From assembly GCA_012838945.1 (NCBI GenBank), contig DUOG01000033.1, positions 1 through 41,411 on the forward strand: a stretch of DNA of 41,411 nucleotides, read 5' to 3'. The notes below the pieces were generated by a model, which did no database searches, was not told the origin of the DNA, and was given only the letters and a program-made list of their open reading frames with translations. Origin of the DNA: Acholeplasmataceae bacterium (GTDB lineage: Bacteria; Bacillota_I; Bacilli_A; ML615J-28; CAG-313). The position numbers and the translations under genes are program-made. The stretch's first letter is position 1, and each line of letters starts with the position of its first letter. This document shows positions 9,604 through 18,783 of the stretch, one piece after another.

Positions 9604-10260
9604 TTAACCATTAATCAATTTTAATAGTTCTTGTGGTTCACTAATAATATGATTCGCTCCAGCACTCACTAATTCCTCTTTGTCTCTAAACCCCCATAAT
9701 ACTCCAACCGCAGTAACATCGGCTGAAGTTGCTGTTTCCATATCGATTTTAGTATCACCAACATATAAGGTCTCTTCTTTTTTTACCTTCACTTCCTGTA
9801 AGATATCAAATACTCCATCTGGTGCCGGTTTAATTTGACGATGAGGACGCGCCCCAAAAATACAAGCAAATTCATAATCTGGAAAATATTCTTTTACTAC
9901 TTGTAAAGTATCAGCATGTGGTTTATTTGATAATACCGCAACCTTGGTTCCTCTTTCTTTTAAGGAAAGCAGTAATTCTTGGATTCCTTGATAAGGTTTC
10001 GTTTTATTTTTTTGCCACATTCCATAGTAATGCATATAGTCAGCATATACTTTTTGCCACTCTTCTTGAGTGTGTTTTTGATTAGCTAGTACTTTATCAA
10101 CTAATATTTTTACTCCTTGTCCGACAAAATATCGATATGAATTCGTTGGGTAAGGATCAAATCCATTCTTAGTTAAAGCTTCATTCATTGAATTAGCAAT
10201 ATCATCAATTGTATTTAACAATGTACCATCTAAGTCAAATATCACTAGTTTATATTTCAT
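9604..10260 (-). CDS. HAD hydrolase, phosphoglycolate phosphatase-like
   Basis: DLDGTLLNT, VLSNKPH, YVGDTKIDMETA motifs. Confidence 0.85.
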   Translation of the reverse strand: MKYKLVIFDLDGTLLNTIDDIANSMNEALTKNGFDPYPTNSYRYFVGQGVKILVDKVLANQKHTQEEWQKVYADYMHYYGMWQKNKTKPYQGIQELLLSLKERGTKVAVLSNKPHADTLQVVKEYFPDYEFACIFGARPHRQIKPAPDGVFDILQEVKVKKEETLYVGDTKIDMETATSADVTAVGVLWGFRDKEELVSAGANHIISEPQELLKLING

Positions 10261-10263
10261 AAA

Positions 10264-12435
10264 TTATTTCTCCTTATCTTGTAATTCTTTTAGTTTCTCT
10301 AAGAAGACTAGGTTTGCTGGGATTTCTTTGTTCTGTTTAGCCATGTATTTAGAGATATCACGTTTAGTCATTTGTCCGCGAGCATTCTTTTGTTTTTCAT
10401 GATAAAAGCTTACCTTTTCTTTATATCCACACACACATACATAATAGTCATCAGTTGATGATGGTATCTTTTCCAAAAGCTTATGACAGGTTGGACATCT
10501 TAGATTAGTAAAAAACGCAAGTTGTTTTCGGTAACGACATGAGCGGTTGGAACACACCAACATTTTACCTCTTTTATTTTTTACTTCAAGCAGATTTTGA
10601 TCACACTCTGGACATTTCTTTCTTGTCAAGTTATCATGTCGGTAACTCTCGTTACTATTTTTTATTGAATCAACCAGTCTTTTAGTATACTCTTCCATCT
10701 CCTTGATAAAGGCTTCACTTTTTCTTTTCCCTTGACTAATTAAAGTCAATTCCTTTTCCCATTTTGCTGTTAGCTCAGGGCTTTTTAGATGCTTTGGAAC
10801 TAGGTTTATCAATTGAATTCCTTTGGAAGTAGGATAGATTGTTTTACCTTTTAACTCAGCATAACCGGCTGAAAAGATTCTTTCAATAATTTCTGCTCTA
10901 GTTGCTGGGGTTCCAATTCCACAGGCCTCTTCTAGAATTACTTTCATTTCTTCATTATCGATAAACTTACCTGGATGTTCCATAGCGCTTAAAAGTGTTG
11001 CTTCAGTATAACGAGCAGGAGGAGTTGTCAATCCACTTTTTAAATTTGCCTTTTCTATGGTTAAACTTTCATTTAAAGTAAACCTTGGTAGGTATGCCTT
11101 TTCTTCATTTTCTTCTTGATATGCTTTAAAGACTGAATAAAAGCCACTATCGATAACTATTTTCCCTTTGGTGCGATAGTCATATGAGCCAATATTCAAA
11201 AGAATTTGGGTTTCTTCATATTGATAATCATCCATAAAAGCAGCTAAAAATCGTTTCAAAACCAGTTCATATATTTTCTTTTGATCGCTGCTTAAGTAAT
11301 TAATATTCACCTTTTCACCAGTTGGGATAATTGCATGGTGATCAGTAACCTTGCTGTTATTAAAGATTCGTTTATTATTCTTTAGTGGTCTTTTTAATAG
11401 ATCTTCCCCAACCTTTACATACTCGCCAAATAGACCATTCTTAATTCTTTCAAAAATAGTTTGAAAAATATCCGTACTCAAATATTTAGAATCAGTCCGA
11501 GGATATGTTAAATATTTGTGTTTTTCATAAAGGTCTTGCACTAGGTCTAAAGTCTTTTTTGCAGAGAAAGAGAAAAAGCGATTGGCATCACGTTGTAGTT
11601 CAGTAAGATCATAAAGAAGAGGCGGTTGTTCTTTCTTTAATGTCTTCTTGATATCTTTAACATTAGCCTTTTTATTTCTACTGTTATTTAGTATTTCTTC
11701 GGCTTCTTCTTTACTAAATATTCTAGTTTCCTTATTTTTATTAATATACGTAAAAGGTACTCCTTTTACCGTAAGCACTATTTCATAAAATGATTGGGGA
11801 ACAAAGGAATTAATTTCTTCTTCTCTTTGAACAATCATCGCCAAGGTTGGTGTTTGAACCCGCCCAGCGGAAAGTGAATCATTATATTTACAAGTTAGTG
11901 CCCTGGTAACATTTAACCCCACCAACCAATCAGCAATCGATCTAGCTTGGGCTGAAGCATGTAGATTTAAAAACTCATTCCCAGGACGGATCTTTTTAAA
12001 ACCTTCTTTAATGGCTTGATCAGTCAAAGAACTAATCCAAAGCCTTTTTATTGGTTTTCTAAAACGACATTTTTCAATGATCCATCTTGCGACAAGCTCT
12101 CCTTCTCGCCCAGCATCAGTAGCAATTATCAATTCATCAACATCAGGACGATTTAATAACCTATTTACCACGTTGTATTGTTTTGATGTTTCTTTTATAA
12201 CTACCAATTTAGTACGCTCAGGAATCATTGGTAAAGTCTCAAGTTTCCATTCTTTCCATTTATCAGTGTATTGTTCGGGCACAGCAAGCGTAACCAAGTG
12301 TCCTAAAGCCCAAGTAACAATATATTTATGATTATATAAATAGCCATTATCTTTATTATGGCACCCTAATACCCTAGCAATTTCTCGTCCCACTGATGGC
12401 TTTTCAGCTAATACGACTGTTCTACTCATAGTCAT
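10264..12435 (-). CDS. topB: DNA topoisomerase III (type IA)
   Basis: 723 aa; VLAEKPSVGREIARVLG toprim start, IIATDAGREGELVARWI, SAGRVQTPTLAMIV, LTYPRTDS, C-terminal Cys4 zinc fingers. Confidence 0.95.
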   Translation of the reverse strand: MTMSRTVVLAEKPSVGREIARVLGCHNKDNGYLYNHKYIVTWALGHLVTLAVPEQYTDKWKEWKLETLPMIPERTKLVVIKETSKQYNVVNRLLNRPDVDELIIATDAGREGELVARWIIEKCRFRKPIKRLWISSLTDQAIKEGFKKIRPGNEFLNLHASAQARSIADWLVGLNVTRALTCKYNDSLSAGRVQTPTLAMIVQREEEINSFVPQSFYEIVLTVKGVPFTYINKNKETRIFSKEEAEEILNNSRNKKANVKDIKKTLKKEQPPLLYDLTELQRDANRFFSFSAKKTLDLVQDLYEKHKYLTYPRTDSKYLSTDIFQTIFERIKNGLFGEYVKVGEDLLKRPLKNNKRIFNNSKVTDHHAIIPTGEKVNINYLSSDQKKIYELVLKRFLAAFMDDYQYEETQILLNIGSYDYRTKGKIVIDSGFYSVFKAYQEENEEKAYLPRFTLNESLTIEKANLKSGLTTPPARYTEATLLSAMEHPGKFIDNEEMKVILEEACGIGTPATRAEIIERIFSAGYAELKGKTIYPTSKGIQLINLVPKHLKSPELTAKWEKELTLISQGKRKSEAFIKEMEEYTKRLVDSIKNSNESYRHDNLTRKKCPECDQNLLEVKNKRGKMLVCSNRSCRYRKQLAFFTNLRCPTCHKLLEKIPSSTDDYYVCVCGYKEKVSFYHEKQKNARGQMTKRDISKYMAKQNKEIPANLVFLEKLKELQDKEK

Positions 12436-12510
12436 TCCTCATTTCTACATAACAATGTTAATTATATCATTTATCATAGGATCATGCAAATAAGTGCCTT
12501 CCATAAAATA

Positions 12511-12535
12511 AAAGCTGTGCAATAATCGCACAGCT
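12511..12535 (-). terminator. Intrinsic terminator after the CDF gene
   Basis: AGCTGTGC-GATTATT-GCACAGCT-TTTATTTT on the minus strand. Confidence 0.8.
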
Positions 12536-13730
12536 ATATTTTTGGTCTTCTTGTACTGATAGTATAAACATAATTTTGATCAATATTGATTACTGTATAT
12601 AATTTTGGATCATATTCGCTCACTTTTTTCTGAATGAGGTCTTGTACTTCTTTTGGTGTTTTATCATATTGAGGAGGTAGTTCAACGTCAAAGATTAAAT
12701 TAGTATGGGTTACCCCTTTGACCACTCGAAAATCATGAAATGTTAGTTCTGGATCAATCTCATGGAGTAACTCTTCAACCTTTTCTCTCAAGGAAATGGT
12801 AACCGGGTCATTAGTGTTAACTGGGTCCATATGAACTACTAATTCAATATTTAAGTCTTTCTTAAAGTCATATTCGATATTATCAATCATATCATGACTT
12901 TCATTAATATCTATTTCACTATCAACTTCAACATGAACAGTAACAAAAGTACGATGAGGACCATAACTGTGAACAATTAAATCATGAATCCCTAAGACTC
13001 CATCATATGAGTGAAGCTTATCACTTATTTTTTTCACAAATTCTTCATCGGGAGCAACACCAATTAGTAAATTACTAGTATCTTTGATAAGTTTTATACC
13101 TGAATAGATGATAAACAATGATACAACTAATCCCATATAACCATCAAGATTAAAACCGGCTAACTTACTAACAATTAGTGAAACAATCACGGCTGTAGTT
13201 GAAATACAATCATTTAAACTATCGGTTGCGGTGGCAATGAGGGTTTGGGAATCAATCAGTTTGCCGATGCTACGATAAACGTAAACTTGGAGAAGTTTGA
13301 CAAGTATAGAAACAATCAATAATGCAATTACTAAATAACTAAAGATAGTTGTTGTTGGATTGATAATCTTTTGGATCGAATTAATGGTAAGGTTTACACC
13401 AATGATCATTATTATGATTGAGATAATCAATCCCGCAACATATTCAATTCGTTCATGACCATAAGGGTGTTCTGCATCAGCTGGAGCCTTTGATAATTTA
13501 AAACCAATTAAGGTAATAATTGATGACCCTGCATCGGATAAATTGTTAATACCTTCAGCAATTATCGCAATACTACTAGTCACCAAACCACTTATTATTT
13601 TTACCACACATAAAATAACATTAGTGACTAAACCAAAGATTCCGCCTAATTTTCCATAGTTAGCTCGTACTTTAGGTTTATTGTAATTTTCATAATCTTT
13701 AATAAATATTTTTGCTAGAAATTTTACCAA
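12534..13730 (-). CDS. Cation diffusion facilitator family transporter
   Basis: 398 aa; IIAEGINNLSDAGSSIITLIGF and HPYGHERIEYVAGL, two further metal-site motifs in the C-terminal domain. Confidence 0.9.
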   Translation of the reverse strand: MVKFLAKIFIKDYENYNKPKVRANYGKLGGIFGLVTNVILCVVKIISGLVTSSIAIIAEGINNLSDAGSSIITLIGFKLSKAPADAEHPYGHERIEYVAGLIISIIIMIIGVNLTINSIQKIINPTTTIFSYLVIALLIVSILVKLLQVYVYRSIGKLIDSQTLIATATDSLNDCISTTAVIVSLIVSKLAGFNLDGYMGLVVSLFIIYSGIKLIKDTSNLLIGVAPDEEFVKKISDKLHSYDGVLGIHDLIVHSYGPHRTFVTVHVEVDSEIDINESHDMIDNIEYDFKKDLNIELVVHMDPVNTNDPVTISLREKVEELLHEIDPELTFHDFRVVKGVTHTNLIFDVELPPQYDKTPKEVQDLIQKKVSEYDPKLYTVINIDQNYVYTISTRRPKI

Positions 13731-13745
13731 TAGATTTCTCCCCTT

Positions 13746-15254
13746 TTATAAATTGTTGAATGACTTCACTCCTTGAGTCATCAATAACTTCCAACATATT
13801 AAATTTAATGTAGTATATACTAATGCAATAATTGCGCCATAAACTTCAAACCTGATTAGTGTTTCAGATAAGATTATCGGAACAAAAATGATAGTAGGGA
13901 CAATCATTGCTGGCAGAATGCTTAAAAGGACACTCACACTTTGTTTTACTACCGCAACATCATTTTGCCATTCCATTTTCGGAAACCATAAGTTAATAAG
14001 CAAGCCACTTAAGCCAGTAAAAATACTAACAAGGACACAAATTATCATAATGATAAGAGTGCGAAGAATTCTAAGTTCCATTGTAAACTTTAGAATAACG
14101 CAAGCAATGAGCGATACTGGCGCAATCAATAAAATATTAAAGCCTGCCTTAGCTAAGAAAATAGACCTTGGTGATATTGGATGAACCTTTAATATCCAAA
14201 TATTCTTCCCTTCCATTGATATTGAGGAGGCACTGACAGTGGTCATACCTATCATGAAAATGAATCCCGCCACAATTATATAAGGCTTATACAAAACAGC
14301 AAGCGGAACTGTTTCTATCATATCTTTTATAAAGAAAGAGTACACTGATATTCCAATAATAAACAATGGACCAATGATTGTATTAATAACATAAATTGGA
14401 CTACTTAAGTATCGCTTGCCTTCTTTTACTAAAAGTGATGTAAACACAGAACGCTTTTTGAATTTGAGTTCTTTATTACTTGAGACATACTTAGCTTTAG
14501 GAATTCCAAAACTCTTTGAGAAAAGGTACACCCCAATAATAAACGGAATGATTATTAACAATAAGAAATAGACCAATGAGGAGATATCAAAACTAATAAT
14601 AATATCCTTCATCCAAACAGCTGGATATATAAAACTCATCATCTCATTATTAGTACCACTTGATGAGAATAGAAACATAAAGACAAACACAATTAATAAA
14701 GTAGAAATAATTTTGATTATATTGGCAGCTTTAAATCTGCCACCAATTAAGTTAATTATCGTAGCTAAAATATTTGAAAGCCCCACTGATAATAATGGCA
14801 ATAAAAAGATAACCAGTATCGAACCGATAAAACTTGTAAGGGTAAATTTTACTAGGATAAAATACATAATTACATAGGGACTAAAAAAGAGTAATCCAGG
14901 AAACAATTCAAAAATATATTTTGAAATACTATTGCTAATAACAATTTCACTCTTTTTGATTGGCATGGATAACAACAGATCAGTATCCGTACTCTTGCTA
15001 GGAGTCAAACCTCGAGTTATGGTTGACAGTACTGCTAGCATAAAGATTAACGTAGTACCGCTCATCAATCCATCTTCTACACTTGCGAATTTATATAAAG
15101 CATAGGCTTGATAAAACATCATAGCCATTATGCCGATTGCAGCAAAGGCAATAAATGATCCAGCAGCAACCACTTTACCCTTTCTTTTTCGCCATTTAAT
15201 TGAGCCTATAAAAACATTGAGGTAGTTTTTAGTTAAAATCTTAATCTTACTCAT
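13746..15254 (-). CDS. ABC-2-type exporter permease
   Basis: 502-aa polytopic protein, overlaps the ATPase gene by 8 nt. Confidence 0.75.
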   Translation of the reverse strand: MSKIKILTKNYLNVFIGSIKWRKRKGKVVAAGSFIAFAAIGIMAMMFYQAYALYKFASVEDGLMSGTTLIFMLAVLSTITRGLTPSKSTDTDLLLSMPIKKSEIVISNSISKYIFELFPGLLFFSPYVIMYFILVKFTLTSFIGSILVIFLLPLLSVGLSNILATIINLIGGRFKAANIIKIISTLLIVFVFMFLFSSSGTNNEMMSFIYPAVWMKDIIISFDISSLVYFLLLIIIPFIIGVYLFSKSFGIPKAKYVSSNKELKFKKRSVFTSLLVKEGKRYLSSPIYVINTIIGPLFIIGISVYSFFIKDMIETVPLAVLYKPYIIVAGFIFMIGMTTVSASSISMEGKNIWILKVHPISPRSIFLAKAGFNILLIAPVSLIACVILKFTMELRILRTLIIMIICVLVSIFTGLSGLLINLWFPKMEWQNDVAVVKQSVSVLLSILPAMIVPTIIFVPIILSETLIRFEVYGAIIALVYTTLNLICWKLLMTQGVKSFNNL

Positions 15255-15957
15255 TATCAGTCAACTCCAAGAAAACATCTTCTAGTGAGCTATTTTCTGT
15301 AATTTGATCCATCTCACCAAAGGCAATTAATTCACCTTTACGAATAATTCCTACCTTATTACAGATTTTTTGGGCTACTTCTAAAATATGAGTCGAGAAA
15401 AATACCGCGCCACCTTCTTCACAAAACTCTTTCATAATCATTTTGAATGTGTGAGTTGCCTTAGGGTCAAGGCCAACAAAAGGCTCATCGAGAACTAATA
15501 ATTTCGGTTTGTGAATTAAGGCAGATATTACGGCCAACTTTTGTTTCATCCCATGAGAATATGAAGATATCGGATCATTTAGTTCCTTAGTTAATCCTAA
15601 AGCATTAGAATACTTGCTTACCAGACGTTCTCTTTCAGCAACACTTATCTCATAAATATCAGCTACAAAATTCAAATATTGAATACCAGTGATATGTTCA
15701 TAAAGAGTTGGATTATCAGGAATATAAGCAATTAGTCGTTTGCACATCATTGGCTCATCCTTAATTGAATGACCATCGATATAAATCTCTCCTTGATCAA
15801 ATGGTAAGATTCCTACCATAGCTTTTATCGTAGTAGTTTTACCGGCACCATTGTGGCCAATGAAACCAAACATATCGCCAGCTTCTACTTCTAAACTCAA
15901 ATCTTTTACAGCTACCTTATCTCCATAAGTTTTAGTAAAGTTTTTAATTAGTAACAT
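15247..15957 (-). CDS. ABC transporter ATP-binding protein
   Basis: Walker A GHNGAGKTT, signature YSHGMKQKL, Walker B LLVLDEPFVGLD. Confidence 0.95.
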   Translation of the reverse strand: MLLIKNFTKTYGDKVAVKDLSLEVEAGDMFGFIGHNGAGKTTTIKAMVGILPFDQGEIYIDGHSIKDEPMMCKRLIAYIPDNPTLYEHITGIQYLNFVADIYEISVAERERLVSKYSNALGLTKELNDPISSYSHGMKQKLAVISALIHKPKLLVLDEPFVGLDPKATHTFKMIMKEFCEEGGAVFFSTHILEVAQKICNKVGIIRKGELIAFGEMDQITENSSLEDVFLELTDNE

Positions 15958-17386
15958 ATTCTTTCTCCTTTCGATACCATTGAGGTATTATATCTTGATA
16001 AAAATTATAGTCTTTCAAAAGCATCTCGTTATTTTCTAATAAGATATTTATTTCTTCATCGCCAAACTTTTGAGCCCATATGATACCATATGCCATATCT
16101 ATTGTTACATAGAACAATATTTTCCTCCAAAAAGTATCAGGAACTACTTGTCCATTAAAATAACCATCTATTTGTCCCTTGACAAATTCCGTACTTAATT
16201 TCCTTGACCACACCAACATTCGATTAAAATCGTTGTCGGGGTCTTCATATGCTGCACGATTGAAATCAATTATTTTTAATTCACTTTCAGGTGAAATAAT
16301 CATATTCCCTAAATGATAATCTCCATGACAAAATGATGTTTCAAATTCATTATTTTCTTTTAGATAACTTTTGATATAGCCTAACATCAACTCATAATAA
16401 GGAAGTTTATAACCAGCATATTGATAATCTTCTTCTTTTCTGGCTAATTTTGTTTTTATCTTAGTATATGAGTTAATCTTTTTAGTAGGTTTTAACTGAT
16501 GCATTAATCTTAATAACTCACCAGCTCGATAACCCAATTGATATTGCCTTTCAGGTGAAAAGCTTTTGATATAATCAGAAGCTAAGACACCTTCTTCATA
16601 ACTAAAAATCTCATAACAAAATCTTTTATCATTGGTAATTCCAATGTGAAGGGCTTTTTGAAAATGGGGGCTTAATTTATTCAATCTTTGAATTTGTAAA
16701 AAGGTCTCTTCCTTTTGAGAATAATCACTTGCATTTGATAGTCTTAATAAATACCTTTCCTTATTTATTACTACCTCATATTTTAAATCATTCGACCATC
16801 CACTAGTAATGGGAGTGAATTTTCCCCCTTGAAGCAAAGGTATTTGAAAGGGTAGTTCTTTGATGTAATTCATCTTGAATTGATTTTCCAACAAATCTTC
16901 AAGTATCAAAGTATCACGTTTAGTGGCGGTTGCTGCAGGGGATAATTGTTCTTTTGTCAAGTACACTTTATTCGCTTCAATAGCTTCTTTAATACTTACA
17001 AACTGAGCTTCATACTTCTCTTCTTTTTCATAAAGTTCTAAATTAACCGTCCCCTTTTTGGCTATATGACAAATAAAGTAATATGACTTTTGAATAAAAT
17101 TATCATATTCTTTTTTAAAATCTTTTTTATATTCAGCAATATATCCATACTCTTGATAATGGTCATCAATGATGTAGCCTGTCTCTTCTTCTATTTCACG
17201 CTTTAATGCTTGTCCCATACTTTCATCGGATTCGATTCCCCCACCAGGAATATGATAGACATTATATTTTTTCACCTTTATTAGTAGAATCTTATCATCT
17301 TCTAAAATCAGCCCCCGAACTGCTTCTCGATATAAGTTACTACCATTAAGGTCAATCTCCTGACGTATTACTGCTATTTGTTTCAT
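15944..17386 (-). CDS. Fusion: N-terminal Nudix hydrolase and C-terminal APH/choline kinase-like phosphotransferase
   Basis: Nudix box GGIESDESMGQALKREIEEETGY (GX5EX7REUXEEXGU); kinase motifs FCHGDYHLGNMI and LKIIDFNRAAYEDP. Confidence 0.85.
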   Translation of the reverse strand: MKQIAVIRQEIDLNGSNLYREAVRGLILEDDKILLIKVKKYNVYHIPGGGIESDESMGQALKREIEEETGYIIDDHYQEYGYIAEYKKDFKKEYDNFIQKSYYFICHIAKKGTVNLELYEKEEKYEAQFVSIKEAIEANKVYLTKEQLSPAATATKRDTLILEDLLENQFKMNYIKELPFQIPLLQGGKFTPITSGWSNDLKYEVVINKERYLLRLSNASDYSQKEETFLQIQRLNKLSPHFQKALHIGITNDKRFCYEIFSYEEGVLASDYIKSFSPERQYQLGYRAGELLRLMHQLKPTKKINSYTKIKTKLARKEEDYQYAGYKLPYYELMLGYIKSYLKENNEFETSFCHGDYHLGNMIISPESELKIIDFNRAAYEDPDNDFNRMLVWSRKLSTEFVKGQIDGYFNGQVVPDTFWRKILFYVTIDMAYGIIWAQKFGDEEINILLENNEMLLKDYNFYQDIIPQWYRKEKEYVTN

Positions 17387-17843
17387 GGTTTATGGTACTC
17401 CTTAATCGTTTTTGCTTAATTTGATAAATCAGTAAGTAAATTAATATTCCAATAATGCATCCGCCAGCATCTATAAGGACATCAGTAAAGTTTCCATAAC
17501 GGCCCGGAATAAAAGTTTGATGCCATTCATCACTAATTGCATAAAGGACACAAAACAAGAAAGTAAAAGGTATCTGATATTTAAGCTGAAGTGAAGATGT
17601 GCTTACTAATAACATCACCAAAAAAGCCAGAAGCGTGTATTCAAAAAGATGGGCTCCTTTTCGAATAAATATTCCCCAATCTCGCCCACCGCCAATATTT
17701 TCATTAATTGGACCCGATATAATATCACTGGTTTCTTTGGTCTTTTCACCAGGCTGATGAGAAAATATAAATATTGTAAAACACCAAATAATTACTAGTC
17801 CCAAATAGACAAACCGTTTTTGATTACCCATAGCATCACTCAA
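17352..17843 (-). CDS. VanZ-like family protein
   Basis: IFSHQPGEKT, GAHLFEYTLLAFL, AISDEWHQTFIPGRYGNFTDVLIDAGGCIIG. Confidence 0.9.
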   Translation of the reverse strand: MSDAMGNQKRFVYLGLVIIWCFTIFIFSHQPGEKTKETSDIISGPINENIGGGRDWGIFIRKGAHLFEYTLLAFLVMLLVSTSSLQLKYQIPFTFLFCVLYAISDEWHQTFIPGRYGNFTDVLIDAGGCIIGILIYLLIYQIKQKRLRSTINHETNSSNTSGD

Positions 17844-17985
17844 TAATAGATATAACCTTCACCTTTTTTATATGTCAACTTTTTACATTACATATATGTA
17901 TATTATACCATAAAATTACTTGAATAAATGTAAATAAGTTGAAAAAATTTGTTCTAACTGTTAGTATAAATGTATATAATAAAAA

Positions 17986-18699
17986 GTGAGGTTGATCGCA
18001 ATCAAAGAATGTAATCATAAACACAGTTGTGGTTGTATTGTAGCCGGGTCTTGTATTGACCATGTGCCTATTTTTGGTGACTTAACCGAAGCAGAAAGAG
18101 AAAGTATTCTCCAAACTTCTCTACACAAACTATATAATAAGGGTGATTTCATCTTCATGCCCGGAGATCATTTCTCTAATTTGTTTGTCGTTGTTGAAGG
18201 GCTTGTCAAAATAGTCAAATACTCAACTACTGGAAAAGAACAAATATTATCGCTCTTACATCCGGGTGATTTTATCGGTGAACTTTATTTGTTTTCAAAT
18301 AAAGAAACTAATAATGCTGCTTATGCGGTGGTTGATACAACGGTATGCATTATTGAAGGAGAAGCAATCAAAAAATACATTTTAAATAATCCTGAAGTAG
18401 CTTTAAAGTTTTTAGAGAAATATACTGAAAGAATGCTTGAAACTGAAAACCTGGTTGAACAAATCAGTCTGCGTGATGTTAGTGCTCGCCTGGCTCACTT
18501 TTTAGTAAATGAGGCAAATAATAAAGAGGTAATTACCTTATCCACCACTAAAAGAGATCTTGCTGCTATGCTGGGAACAACCCCAGAAACTCTAAGTCGC
18601 AAACTCAATGAGTTTCAATCCAATGGTTGGATAAGGATGTCTGGACAACGAAAAATTGAAATTTTAAATAAATATGAACTTGAAAATCTTTACTATTAA
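17986..18699 (+). CDS. Crp/Fnr family transcriptional regulator with an N-terminal Cys cluster
   Basis: cNMP-like fold (GDFIFMPGDHFSNLFVVVEGLVKI), HTH (TKRDLAAMLGTTPETLSRKLNEF); N-terminal C-x5-C-x-C-x5-C; start codon uncertain (GTG as given). Confidence 0.85.
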   Translation: MRLIAIKECNHKHSCGCIVAGSCIDHVPIFGDLTEAERESILQTSLHKLYNKGDFIFMPGDHFSNLFVVVEGLVKIVKYSTTGKEQILSLLHPGDFIGELYLFSNKETNNAAYAVVDTTVCIIEGEAIKKYILNNPEVALKFLEKYTERMLETENLVEQISLRDVSARLAHFLVNEANNKEVITLSTTKRDLAAMLGTTPETLSRKLNEFQSNGWIRMSGQRKIEILNKYELENLYY

Positions 18700-18727
18700 A
18701 TCCCTTAAAAGGGATTTTTTATTTTTT
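18700..18727 (+). terminator. Intrinsic terminator
   Basis: ATCCCTT-AAA-AGGGAT-TTTTTATTTTTTT. Confidence 0.75.
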
Positions 18728-18783
18728 TGTGATGTTTAAGTTAATTAAAATGAATAATACTAATAGAGAAACAAGGTGATAAT

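Noticed and set aside
17875-18063. Minus-strand 62-aa ORF overlapping the Crp/Fnr gene
   Set aside because: Overlaps the divergent promoter and the 5' end of a strongly supported gene; composition not protein-like.
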